Source: DATMER01 sp034667225 (lineage in GTDB: Bacteria > Acidobacteriota > Thermoanaerobaculia > Multivoradales > UBA5704). Taken from it: DNA of 64,000 nt. The notes beneath the pieces are model-generated. The model was not told where the DNA came from. It searched no databases and saw only the letters and a program-made list of their open reading frames with translations. A program made the position numbers and the translations under genes. Positions 49,194 through 58,321 of the stretch are shown here, one piece after another (within the stretch, counting starts at the first letter, position 1; every line of letters begins with the position of its first letter). The DNA lies in assembly GCA_034667225.1 (NCBI GenBank), contig JAXDKG010000008.1, forward strand, positions 62,001 to 126,000. The letters are read 5' to 3'.

Positions 49194-49859
49194 TTACGTC
49201 CCTGTCTCGCTGTGGGGGCTGTCGACCGGCTTCGATTCCGGCGAGCGCCGCTGGCGCAGCCAGATGGAGAGCACCACCATGAACCAGATCGCGAGAAATT
49301 CGCTCTGCCAGTTCTGGAAGGATTCGAACCAGAAGCGCGACGTGCTCATGTAGCCGAGCACCGAGACCGTGGTCTGCCCGTGCTGGAGCTGCTCCTCGTT
49401 GTACTCCCGCTGGCCGCCGACCCCGTGCAGGCAGAACGCGAAGAGGAACAGCAGCAGGAAGGCCAGGGCCAGGGAGTTCTCGTAGAGCTTCAGGACCAGC
49501 CCCCCCTTGCGCACCGGCCAGGGCGCGTCCGGGTTGTCCTTGGACTTCCCCGGGTCGCGGTCCTGCGGGTTCTCCTCGTCCAGCTTGCGCGATTCCGAGG
49601 AGCCCTTCTGGTAGAGATAGGCGGTCAGGAGGATGTAGAGGAACATCTGGAGGAACTCCGACTCCCAGTTCTCCATCGTCGACTCCAGGAAGTGCCCGGT
49701 TTGCAGGTACTCGCCCATCTCGACCTGCTCGCCGCCATGCTCGGCCTGGTCCTCGTTGTACTGCCGGAACCCGGTGGAGATCTGCCCGAAGAGGAAGGTG
49801 AAGAGGAACAGCCCGAAGAGAACCAGAGACAGCCCGTTCTCACGCAAAAAGCGTTTCAT
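49194..49859 (-). CDS. Four-helix membrane protein (DUF6766-like)
   Basis: The 221-aa protein is an internal duplication of a two-helix unit. Each half has a helix, a loop with YNE(D/E)Q and a Trp-rich helix: GLFLFTFLFGQISTGFRQYN and FLLLFLFAFCLHGVGGQREY, then ENWESEFLQMF and QNWQSEFLAIW. I recall this pattern as DUF6766; function unknown. The ATG overlaps the methyltransferase stop as ATGA and shares the GGAGAACTGG leader with the halogenase-like gene. Confidence 0.85.
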   Translation of the reverse strand: MKRFLRENGLSLVLFGLFLFTFLFGQISTGFRQYNEDQAEHGGEQVEMGEYLQTGHFLESTMENWESEFLQMFLYILLTAYLYQKGSSESRKLDEENPQDRDPGKSKDNPDAPWPVRKGGLVLKLYENSLALAFLLLFLFAFCLHGVGGQREYNEEQLQHGQTTVSVLGYMSTSRFWFESFQNWQSEFLAIWFMVVLSIWLRQRRSPESKPVDSPHSETGT

Positions 49860-50467
49860 CCAGTTCTCCCTTGCTTGCGCAGGAGGATGTGACGGTAGGC
49901 GCCGACCGTGGGCTCGTCGTGGACGATCTCGAGCGGCGCGCCGGAACGGACGAGGATCTCGCCCATCTTCCGGTTGGTGCTGGTGAAGACGAAGTCGAGG
50001 ATAGCCAGCCCCGCGCGCCGAATCAATCCCGGCCGCGCGCCGTCGGGCAGGAACTTGTCGAACACGGCGATCCGGCCGCCGGGCCGCAGCACCCGCGCCG
50101 CCTCGCTCAGGCACCGGGCCGGATCGGGGATCACTTCCAGCACCATGTGCAGGACCGCCGCGTCCTGGGAGCCGTCCGGCAGGTCCAGGGCGAGCGCGTT
50201 CATGACTCGGAAGTCGATGTTCGGCCGGGCGTGCGCCTCGGCCTGGCGCAGCATGGCAGGAGTCAGGTCGGTCGCCAGCACCTGCACGCCGTCGGGCAGG
50301 TACGGCAGGTCGGCCCCGGTGCCGCAGCCGATGACCGCCACCCGCTCCCCGGGATGCAGGGCGAGCAGCTCGATCGAGCGCCGCCGCTGCGGATGGAGCT
50401 TCGTCACCCGGTCATAGTGAGGGGCCCAGAGGCTGTAGCGGAAACGGAGCCAGGCGTTCGGCGGCAT
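49856..50467 (-). CDS. Class I SAM-dependent methyltransferase
   Basis: The 203-aa enzyme has motif I VAVIGCGTGADLPYLP, the acidic end of strand 2 ATDLTPAML and the post-motif VLRPGGRIAVFDKF. The N-terminus FRYSLWAPHYDRVTKLHPQRRRSI resembles UbiE-like and phospholipid N-methyltransferases. With an acyltransferase and a halogenase-like enzyme in the operon it could act on a lipid or a small lipophilic product. The ATG at 50467 is preferred over a longer frame because it begins at the conserved N-terminal helix. Confidence 0.88.
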   Translation of the reverse strand: MPPNAWLRFRYSLWAPHYDRVTKLHPQRRRSIELLALHPGERVAVIGCGTGADLPYLPDGVQVLATDLTPAMLRQAEAHARPNIDFRVMNALALDLPDGSQDAAVLHMVLEVIPDPARCLSEAARVLRPGGRIAVFDKFLPDGARPGLIRRAGLAILDFVFTSTNRKMGEILVRSGAPLEIVHDEPTVGAYRHILLRKQGRTG

Positions 50468-50480
50468 CCAGGGGAGGTTA

Positions 50481-50786
50481 TCAGCAGGGGGCTTTCGTGC
50501 TGTCCTGCCTCGGCCAGGCGCCACAACGGCCCTCGCCGATGCGCGCCCACTCGGCCAGACCCTCGGCGGTGATCAGGTCCTCCCCGACAAGCCAGCTCAG
50601 CAGGTCGTCGTCGGGATCCCCGGTCTCCAGCGCAAGGGCCAGGTGGAGCTGGAGCTCTTCCGGGACCTTCAGCACCGCCGCCCTCTCCAGGTCATAGATC
50701 ATGGTGCAGGTCCCATCCTCATCGAGGAGCGGGTGCAGCGCCCTCCATCGTACGGCTCCAGGCATCGGCGTGGCAATCATGCTCAT
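50481..50786 (-). CDS. Small protein resembling the N-terminal region of radical-SAM peptide maturases (tentative)
   Basis: The protein has 101 aa. The middle (TMIYDLERAAVLKVPEELQ, then LLSWLVGEDLITAEG) resembles the PqqD-like leader-binding region that precedes radical-SAM/SPASM domains, but no such enzyme follows. It may be an orphan recognition domain or something unrelated. GGGAGGG lies six to seven bases before the ATG. It is the first gene of the minus-strand operon that continues with the methyltransferase 13 bases later. Confidence 0.5.
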   Translation of the reverse strand: MSMIATPMPGAVRWRALHPLLDEDGTCTMIYDLERAAVLKVPEELQLHLALALETGDPDDDLLSWLVGEDLITAEGLAEWARIGEGRCGAWPRQDSTKAPC

Positions 50787-50858
50787 GGCATCCCTCCCTA
50801 TTTACTCTGGTTGCCGCTGAGCCGTTTTTCGGGACAAACTGGCAGCTTGCCCCCGCCC

Positions 50859-50879
50859 GGGAGGGGGCGAGCCCCTCCC
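50859..50879. repeat. GGGAGGGG/CCCCTCCC hairpin after the S9 peptidase gene
   Basis: Arms 50859-50866 and 50872-50879 pair around a five-base loop. No T-run follows on the minus strand, so it is not a classical terminator. A similar GGAGGGG/CCCCTCC stem is inside the terminator at 22984-23039. Confidence 0.6.
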
Positions 50880-50884
50880 CTACA

Positions 50885-52942
<2,058 letters not shown>

Positions 52943-52951
52943 GGGGGAACT

Positions 52952-54262
52952 CTACCAGGGCGTCGCAGGCTTCTGGGCGTCGATGAAGAAGATGCCGTCG
53001 AACACCCGGGTCCAGTTGGCCGCGTGGGGCTCGTGGAAGTAGAAGCCGCCCGTCATCGGGGTGCGGAGCCAGTGGTCCGCGGGCAGGCGGGAGAAATCCA
53101 GGAAGAGCAGCGGGCGGCCGGCAGCGTGGAGCAGCGTCTCCAGGGCGCCGGGGACCACGACCTGATCTCCGTCACCGTCGTCCAGGGTCATGGCACTGCC
53201 GCTGTGGGAATCGAAGCCGATGGTGTAGAGGTCGGACCCCAGCTCGTCCTTCAGGAACTGGCCCATGGGTCCGTCCGGGGCTGTCACCTTCGCTTCCCGG
53301 ACCGGAGCGACGCCCGGGCTCGCGGTGCGGCCATAGAGGTCGTGCATCACGTGGTAGTTGTGCGCCCAGACGATCACCTTGCGCTCCTTGAGTGGCCCGT
53401 TCAGCCACCACAGCAGGTTCTCGGCCATGGCCGTGTCGCGGGTGTAGCCTCCTGTGAAGGCCTCCTGGTCGCCGGGGCCGAGGGCGCGGTCCATGGCCAT
53501 CAGGCTCACCAGGCTCTGGCGCACCCAGTCGATCTCGCGCGGAGGGTAGTGGATCAGGAGCTCGCCGCGGCGGCGGTCGATCGTCTCGACGAGGCGCTTC
53601 GGCAGGCCGCGGTTGAACTGCCGGAGCCCCGGCTTGTTGTAGTACTCCACGGGCACCAGGCCGACGGACATGGCGGTGAGCTCCTCCCGTTCCTTGGCGG
53701 AAATCAGGAAGGGATCGAGCCGGTCGAAGAAGCCGAAGACCATCCGCGGAAAATGCTCGGCCCGGGCCTCGGGCGTCGACACGCGGCAGTCGAAGCCCAC
53801 GAGCTGGAGGGGCCGGTCCGTGCCCTGGCTTGCCCGGACGTAGTCGAGGGTCATCCCGACCTCCCGCACCCTCCAGGTCCGATAGAGCCCGCGGCTCGCA
53901 GCCTCGGCCGCCGGCTGTCCGGCCCGCAACGCCGTGTCCACCAGCTTGGCGTCGAAGAACCCCGCCTCCCAGGCCAGGGTGTCGAAGCCCATCACCTTGT
54001 GCAGAAACCGGATGAGCCGCGCCTTGGCCAGGAAGGTCGAGCCGTCGCCATGGGTCGCCTCCCCGAGCTGCACCACCCGGGCCTTGCCGATGACCTGGAC
54101 CAGCGGCATCAGGTCCGAGAAGTCCTCGTCCGCGGGATCGATGGAGCGCACCGCCACGGTGTGCCCGGTAAGCCAGCGGACCTGTTCCTCCGATGGCGGT
54201 AGCTCCTGGGCGAGGGCCGGGAGGGAGACGAGGAGCAGGGCGAGACAAATCCAGGGTTTCAT
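52952..54262 (-). CDS. Erythromycin-esterase family protein, secreted
   Basis: The 436-aa precursor has a signal peptide (ICLALLLVSLPALA). The Ere-fold core shows VVQLGEATHGDGSTF with the catalytic His, LAWEAGF with a conserved Glu and VIVWAHNYHVMHD. Family members include macrolide esterases, but most are uncharacterised hydrolases; resistance is not implied. It has no Shine-Dalgarno site; TACAAT lies eight bases before the ATG. The 21-bp-period array starts 34 bases upstream of its start. Confidence 0.9.
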   Translation of the reverse strand: MKPWICLALLLVSLPALAQELPPSEEQVRWLTGHTVAVRSIDPADEDFSDLMPLVQVIGKARVVQLGEATHGDGSTFLAKARLIRFLHKVMGFDTLAWEAGFFDAKLVDTALRAGQPAAEAASRGLYRTWRVREVGMTLDYVRASQGTDRPLQLVGFDCRVSTPEARAEHFPRMVFGFFDRLDPFLISAKEREELTAMSVGLVPVEYYNKPGLRQFNRGLPKRLVETIDRRRGELLIHYPPREIDWVRQSLVSLMAMDRALGPGDQEAFTGGYTRDTAMAENLLWWLNGPLKERKVIVWAHNYHVMHDLYGRTASPGVAPVREAKVTAPDGPMGQFLKDELGSDLYTIGFDSHSGSAMTLDDGDGDQVVVPGALETLLHAAGRPLLFLDFSRLPADHWLRTPMTGGFYFHEPHAANWTRVFDGIFFIDAQKPATPW

Positions 54263-54270
54263 GGAGAGGG

Positions 54271-54276
54271 ATTGTA
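54271..54276 (-). promoter_or_regulatory. -10-like TACAAT before the erythromycin-esterase-like gene
   Basis: TACAAT (minus strand) is eight bases before the ATG. The repeat array would cover the -35 region and beyond, so array-bound protein could affect this promoter. Confidence 0.4.
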
Positions 54277-54296
54277 GGTGAACGCGTCCTCCCCGC

Positions 54297-54515
54297 CGGG
54301 GAGCGGCGCGTCCGCGTCGGGGAGGGGCTTCCTCCCCAGCGGGGAGCAACCGCTCCCCGCTGCTGGCGGTCCGCGGGCGTCGGGGGAGCAGGCCGTCCCC
54401 GTCGGGGAGCAAGCCGTCCCCGTCGGGGAGCAGGCCGTCCCCGCTGGGGAGCACGTCAGCGACGTCGGGGAGCGGCCTCCTCCCCGACGAAAGCGGACCG
54501 CCAGCGCCGGGGGTG
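54297..54515. repeat. 21-bp-period array with CGGGGAGC core
   Basis: Cores CGGGGAGC or variants start at 54297, 54318, 54340, 54361 (poor), 54382, 54403, 54424, 54445, 54466, 54487 (poor) and 54508. All steps are 21 bp except one of 22. Three successive units (54382, 54403, 54424) are nearly identical and share AGGCCGTCCCCG after the core; others vary. CCCCGTCGGGG within units is self-complementary. The array fills the 329-bp divergent gap between the esterase-like gene and the AbrB gene. It shares its period with the array at 16907 but not its core. Confidence 0.88.
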
Positions 54516-54555
54516 AGCTGTTGATGCGAGCCCCCGTGCCATTGACCAGCAAAGA

Positions 54556-54580
54556 TGCCACGTGGAACCCGCATGTGGCA
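54556..54580. promoter_or_regulatory. TGCCAC/GTGGCA inverted repeat before the AbrB gene
   Basis: TGCCAC (54556-54561) and GTGGCA (54575-54580) are separated by 13 bases, and CCACGTGG overlaps the left arm. The site ends 11 bases before the ATG at 54592, a suitable place for an operator bound by the antitoxin. Confidence 0.45.
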
Positions 54581-54591
54581 CAATGAAGGCT

Positions 54592-54858
54592 ATGGATAAG
54601 CTGGCGAGCCCCGCAACCGTCACTGTAGGCCCGCAGGGCCGGCTGGTCATCCCTTCCGAGATCCGGCGCGAGATGGGAATCGGCCCCGGAGACGTCCTCC
54701 TTGCACTCGTCGAGGACCAGCGCCTTGTCCTGGAGAAGCGAGAGGCGGTCTTCAAGCGCCTGCTCCAGCGCTTCGAAAGCGTTCCCGCCGAAGTCAACCT
54801 CGCGGACGAGCTGATCGCCGAGAGGCGGTCCGAGGGCCGGCGCGAGGAGGAGCGATGA
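54592..54858 (+). CDS. AbrB/MazE-type antitoxin (VapB-like)
   Basis: The 88-aa protein has an N-terminal SpoVT/AbrB swapped-hairpin domain (VTVGPQGRLVIPSEIRREMG, IGPGDVLLALVEDQRLVLEK) that binds DNA. A charged helical tail, likely the toxin-neutralising part, follows (LADELIAERRSEGRREEE). The ATG at 54592 is used; an in-frame ATG at 54583 is equally possible and neither has a good ribosome binding site. Its stop overlaps the toxin start as ATGA. An inverted repeat just upstream suggests autoregulation. Confidence 0.85.
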   Translation: MDKLASPATVTVGPQGRLVIPSEIRREMGIGPGDVLLALVEDQRLVLEKREAVFKRLLQRFESVPAEVNLADELIAERRSEGRREEER

Positions 54859-55259
54859 GTCCGGAAGGCTCGGGCGAACCGGCAACCGTGCTGGATGCTT
54901 CGGCGCTCCTGGCAATGTTGCATGCCGAGCCAGGAGGAGACATCGTCAAGGATCTCTTGCAGACTGCTGCGATGTCCACCGTCAACTGGTCGGAAGTGGT
55001 CCAGAAGGCGCTGTACCGCAATGTCATGGTCCAAGGTCTCAGACAGGATCTTGAAGCGCTGGGGCTCAGGATTTTGCCCTTTACCGCGGATCAGGCCGAA
55101 CGGACCGCCTCCCTTCGAGCGGAAACCCTACATCTCGGGTTATCTCTTGGAGATCGGGCCTGCCTCGCCCTCGCCGCCGAGCTCGGCCTGCCTGCTGTCA
55201 CCACAGACAGAGTCTGGCGGGACCTCTCCATCGGCATCGAGATCCGAGCCGTCCGCTAG
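54855..55259 (+). CDS. PIN-domain ribonuclease toxin (VapC-like)
   Basis: The 134-aa protein has the four PIN acidic residues: D14 (VLDASAL), E47 (NWSEV), D100 (LGDRACLA) and D118 (VTTDRVW), which bind Mg for RNA cleavage. Pairing with an AbrB-type antitoxin and the ATGA overlap identify a type II toxin-antitoxin module. Its stop overlaps the convergent membrane protein gene by four bases. Confidence 0.92.
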   Translation: MSPEGSGEPATVLDASALLAMLHAEPGGDIVKDLLQTAAMSTVNWSEVVQKALYRNVMVQGLRQDLEALGLRILPFTADQAERTASLRAETLHLGLSLGDRACLALAAELGLPAVTTDRVWRDLSIGIEIRAVR

Positions 55260-56149
55260 GGAGCGGACCTGACGCGGTCCAGGTCCCACGCCTTCACCAG
55301 CGTCTCGTCGTGGTGCATGACAGGGCTCTCGCGGAAGCCCTTGGTCCAGAACGGCCCGGTCCAGAACAGGAAGAGAATGAAGAACCGCGCCGCGCTGCGC
55401 TGGAGCCCCTGGCCGAGCAAGCCGCTACGGGGTATCCATGGCCGGCCGATGGCCATCGCCACCCAGAGGAAGACGAACGGCAGCACCGGCAGCAGCCACC
55501 GGTTGAGGACGATGGGATCGTCGAGCCCCGCGGGAGAGAGCAGCAGGACTCCCGCAACGTATCCGGCTGCCGCGGCAAGGGTGTAGAGGCCGAGCCGGAA
55601 GTTCTTGCGCAGGAGCAGCACGAGCCCGACGAGCGACAGGACCCAGAAAAAGACGGTCAAAGGCCACGACCGCGTACCGGCCTGGAGACGAAGGACGTCG
55701 CCCAGGGTCTCGAGCGGAATGTCGACCCGAGCAAGGAAGGGCGCCGCCGCGATTGCTAGGACGGCCAAGGCTGGTACAACCGCAAACGCCCGCCGCTCCA
55801 GCGCCATGAGCACGACGAACGCGGCGAGGGCCAGAGGCATGTAAGGGAGGGCCATCCGGCTGTGGAGCACGAAAGCCGGCGAGAAGGCCACGAGCCAGCC
55901 CGACAACTCCACCGGGAAGCGCTCCACCCGCCCGCTGAACATCCGCGGGAAAACGACCAGGGCGAGCAGGCCGCAGATCACCGAGGGCAGGCGGGCTTCG
56001 AGCTCCGAAAGATTGAGCTCGGCCGCGAAGCGCAGCTCGGCGCCCCCCATCACCTGGTTGCGCAGGTTCCAGAGGCGCAACGTGGTACCCGCCATCACGA
56101 AGCCGACCATGGCGAGCCGGGGCAGAGGACGGGGGCGGTCGGCTTCCAC
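55256..56149 (-). CDS. PMT/GT39-like membrane protein, apparently shortened
   Basis: The 297-aa protein has about seven to eight membrane helices. LRLWNLRN and SELEARLPSVICGLLALVVF match the start of mannosyltransferase-like GT39 proteins. In full members a loop of about 40-50 residues with the catalytic Asp-Glu lies between these two motifs; here only GAELRFAAELNL is left. An enzymatic role is therefore doubtful. Its start is one base from the stop of the reductase gene upstream. Confidence 0.7.
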   Translation of the reverse strand: MEADRPRPLPRLAMVGFVMAGTTLRLWNLRNQVMGGAELRFAAELNLSELEARLPSVICGLLALVVFPRMFSGRVERFPVELSGWLVAFSPAFVLHSRMALPYMPLALAAFVVLMALERRAFAVVPALAVLAIAAAPFLARVDIPLETLGDVLRLQAGTRSWPLTVFFWVLSLVGLVLLLRKNFRLGLYTLAAAAGYVAGVLLLSPAGLDDPIVLNRWLLPVLPFVFLWVAMAIGRPWIPRSGLLGQGLQRSAARFFILFLFWTGPFWTKGFRESPVMHHDETLVKAWDLDRVRSAP

Positions 56150-56150
56150 G

Positions 56151-57149
56151 TTACGGCACGCCGAGCACGAGCTTGCCGATCGTCCGGCCGGACTCGAGGC
56201 GGGCGTGGGCCTCGCGCAGGTTCTCCGCGTTCAGCGGACCGCAGACCTCGCGCAGCGTGTGGCGCAGTGTGCCGTCCTCGAGAAGACCCGCCGTCCGGTC
56301 CAGGATCTCGTGCTGGGCCTCCATGTCCGGCGTCTCGTACATGGCCCGCGTGAACATGTACTCCCAGCAGATCGCCACGCTCTTGGACTGGAAGAGGTTG
56401 ATGGGCACGGGCCGGCCCCCCTTGGAGCCCACGATCAGGCAGATCTTCCCCTGCGGCCGAACCACGTCCGCCATGTTCTGGAAGTGCTCCTCGGTGCTGG
56501 CGGCGCAGAGGATGTAGTCCGCCTCGCCGGCCATCTGGTCTTTCAGGGACACCCGGTGGTCGATCACCTCGTCCGCGCCCATCTCGCGGCACCAAGCCTC
56601 GGTCTCCGGGCGGGAGGCGGTGGCGATCACCCGCAGCCCGGCTACCCGCTTCGCGATCTGGATGGCGATCGAGCCGACCCCGCCGGCCCCCGCGATGACG
56701 AGCAGGGTCTTATTCCGACCCTCCACCGCCATGCGGTCGAACAGCGCCTCCCAGGCGGTGAGCGTGGTGAGCGGCATGGCCGCGGCTTCCTCGAACGTCA
56801 GGTTGCGCGGCTTGCGGCCGACGATGCGCTCGTCGACCAGGTGGTACTCGCTGTCGCATCCCTGGCGGGCAATGCTCCCCGCGTAATAGACCTCATCGCC
56901 CGGGGAGAACAGCGAGGCGCCCTCGCCGGCCGCCTCGACGGTCCCCGCGGCGTCCCAGCCGAGGATCTTGGGCTCGGCCTCCACCTTGTCCTTGGGGGCC
57001 CGCACCTTGGTGTCCACTGGGTTCACCGACACCGCCCTGACCCGGACGAGCAGGTCCCGCCCCCGCGGCTCGGGCTTCGGAATCTCCAGGTCGATCAGGC
57101 TCTCCGGATCTTCGATCGGCAGGTATTTGTAGAGTCCGACGGCTCTCAT
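56151..57149 (-). CDS. Medium-chain reductase, zinc-independent quinone oxidoreductase-like
   Basis: The 332-aa enzyme has the GroES-like N-terminal domain (SVNPVDTKVRAP, LGWDAAGTVEAAGEG), the Rossmann motif IAGAGGVGSIAIQIAKRV and a C-terminal GRTIGKLVLGV end. The cysteines that bind zinc in alcohol dehydrogenases are absent. It probably reduces a quinone or enone with NADPH. The ATG at 57149 follows GGGAGGG; the frame opens 25 codons earlier within an operator-like region. That region (57181-57221) suggests repression by a regulator not encoded nearby. Confidence 0.9.
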   Translation of the reverse strand: MRAVGLYKYLPIEDPESLIDLEIPKPEPRGRDLLVRVRAVSVNPVDTKVRAPKDKVEAEPKILGWDAAGTVEAAGEGASLFSPGDEVYYAGSIARQGCDSEYHLVDERIVGRKPRNLTFEEAAAMPLTTLTAWEALFDRMAVEGRNKTLLVIAGAGGVGSIAIQIAKRVAGLRVIATASRPETEAWCREMGADEVIDHRVSLKDQMAGEADYILCAASTEEHFQNMADVVRPQGKICLIVGSKGGRPVPINLFQSKSVAICWEYMFTRAMYETPDMEAQHEILDRTAGLLEDGTLRHTLREVCGPLNAENLREAHARLESGRTIGKLVLGVP

Positions 57150-57180
57150 GGCTCCCTCCCTGGAAGCTCGGGCGCGGGTC

Positions 57181-57221
57181 AACATTATGCAGCCAAGCAT
57201 TATGCTGGACGGCATAATGTT
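57181..57221. promoter_or_regulatory. Operator-like cluster of three CATTATGC sites
   Basis: AACATTATGC (57181-57190) and GCATAATGTT (57212-57221) form a perfect 10-bp inverted repeat. AGCATTATGCT (57196-57206) between them is itself nearly palindromic. Centres are about 15-16 bp apart. The cluster lies 32-72 bases upstream of the reductase ATG. Confidence 0.7.
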
Positions 57222-57316
57222 CAAGAGCGCAGGGGCTCGGGCGAGGATTCGGACTGGAGAGAAGGGACGGGGCTCGGCGTAGCGCGCTTGAACCGCCGGC
57301 GGACCGGACGCACGGC

Positions 57317-58228
57317 TCAGCCTTCCGCTCGAGCAACCTCGCTGGACATCTTCACCCAGCTCAACTCACACGTTACAAGATCCCTGAAGGCCAGCATATT
57401 GATATCAAGGATTCTGAAGGAATACGTCCGCCACACTTTGTCGGGATCGAGCCGGCTGAAGCTGACCGGCTCGTCCTGCTTGAGGAAGCTTCGATTCTCA
57501 TTGGCAGCACCAAAATCAATTACGACATTGTGAACAAGCCCATCTTTGGCGTCACCAAAGCTGATCTTAATCGGGGCCTTGTTCGCTGATACAGCCGTTG
57601 TGTGCTTGTCTTGAAGCACCAGAACTGTAAAGCCTGCATAATGGGATTGCTCGACTTGCTTTTTCAGATCTCCCGCAGTTCGCTCTATTCGCTGCTGGAA
57701 CGTTGTCGAATCGATCGAGGCCTCCTTGCGAGCTTTGGCGGAATCTTGTAGCTCAATTTGAAGAGCGGCCAGCCGTGTATCTAACTTTTCATCATTACCC
57801 TTTTGAGCTGCACCGAGGCCTCTGAGCGTCGAGTCGACTTCTTGTACGATGCGCGCCTTTAAAACGGCAGCATCCTCTTTCACCTGCATCATCCTGCCTG
57901 TCTCAATCAGCGCGTCCCTGATGACGCCGTCGTGTTTGGCCAGGTCGGTGGACACCTGGTTGCTCTTGATGCTCAGAGTCGAGAGCTCATTCTGAGCTAC
58001 GGAGGTATTCCGCTTCACGTCACTGATGCTCGTCTCAAGAGCCTCGAGCTTTGCGGATATGTCCTTCCATTTGTTGAAGCCAAAGAATCCGAATAGACCC
58101 AAGCCGAGAGACAGCGCTACGCCCGTATAGCCGATCATTGTCATCGTCTTCTTGTAGACGAGGAATGCCAATCGGTCTAATTCCGCCTCGTCCATCGAGC
58201 TTCGAAATAAGGTGGCCTTGTCTTCCAT
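57317..58228 (-). CDS. Single-pass membrane coiled-coil protein, low GC, unknown
   Basis: The 303-aa protein has a short cytoplasmic end, a membrane helix (MIGYTGVALSLGLGLFGFFG, about 31-50), a long coiled coil (about 55-190: KLEALETSISDVKRN, TTFQQRIERTAGDLKKQVEQ) and a C-terminal beta domain (GFTVLVLQDKHTTAVSANK, VVIDFGAANENRSFLK). No family is recognised. A count of 57781-57840 gives 30 G+C of 60, far below the neighbours, so it was probably acquired by transfer. GGAAAGG precedes the ATG. Confidence 0.75.
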   Translation of the reverse strand: MEDKATLFRSSMDEAELDRLAFLVYKKTMTMIGYTGVALSLGLGLFGFFGFNKWKDISAKLEALETSISDVKRNTSVAQNELSTLSIKSNQVSTDLAKHDGVIRDALIETGRMMQVKEDAAVLKARIVQEVDSTLRGLGAAQKGNDEKLDTRLAALQIELQDSAKARKEASIDSTTFQQRIERTAGDLKKQVEQSHYAGFTVLVLQDKHTTAVSANKAPIKISFGDAKDGLVHNVVIDFGAANENRSFLKQDEPVSFSRLDPDKVWRTYSFRILDINMLAFRDLVTCELSWVKMSSEVARAEG

Positions 58229-58321
58229 ATCGACCTTTCCGCCCTGAACCGTTGGACCTGGGACTCCTGCGCGAGTAGACGGACTCCGGCGCAGGCTTTC
58301 CGCAGCGCCCCGTCCTTCTCT

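Noticed and set aside
50859..50879. Rho-independent terminator for the S9 peptidase gene
   Set aside because: The stem is good but no T-run follows it on the minus strand.
52952..54262. Macrolide resistance gene
   Set aside because: The family signature is present, but most members are not resistance enzymes and no resistance context is seen.
54278..54586. Heptapeptide-repeat protein encoded by the second array
   Set aside because: More than one frame on both strands stays open for the same reason. No start signal fits, and the 22-bp step disrupts the heptad.
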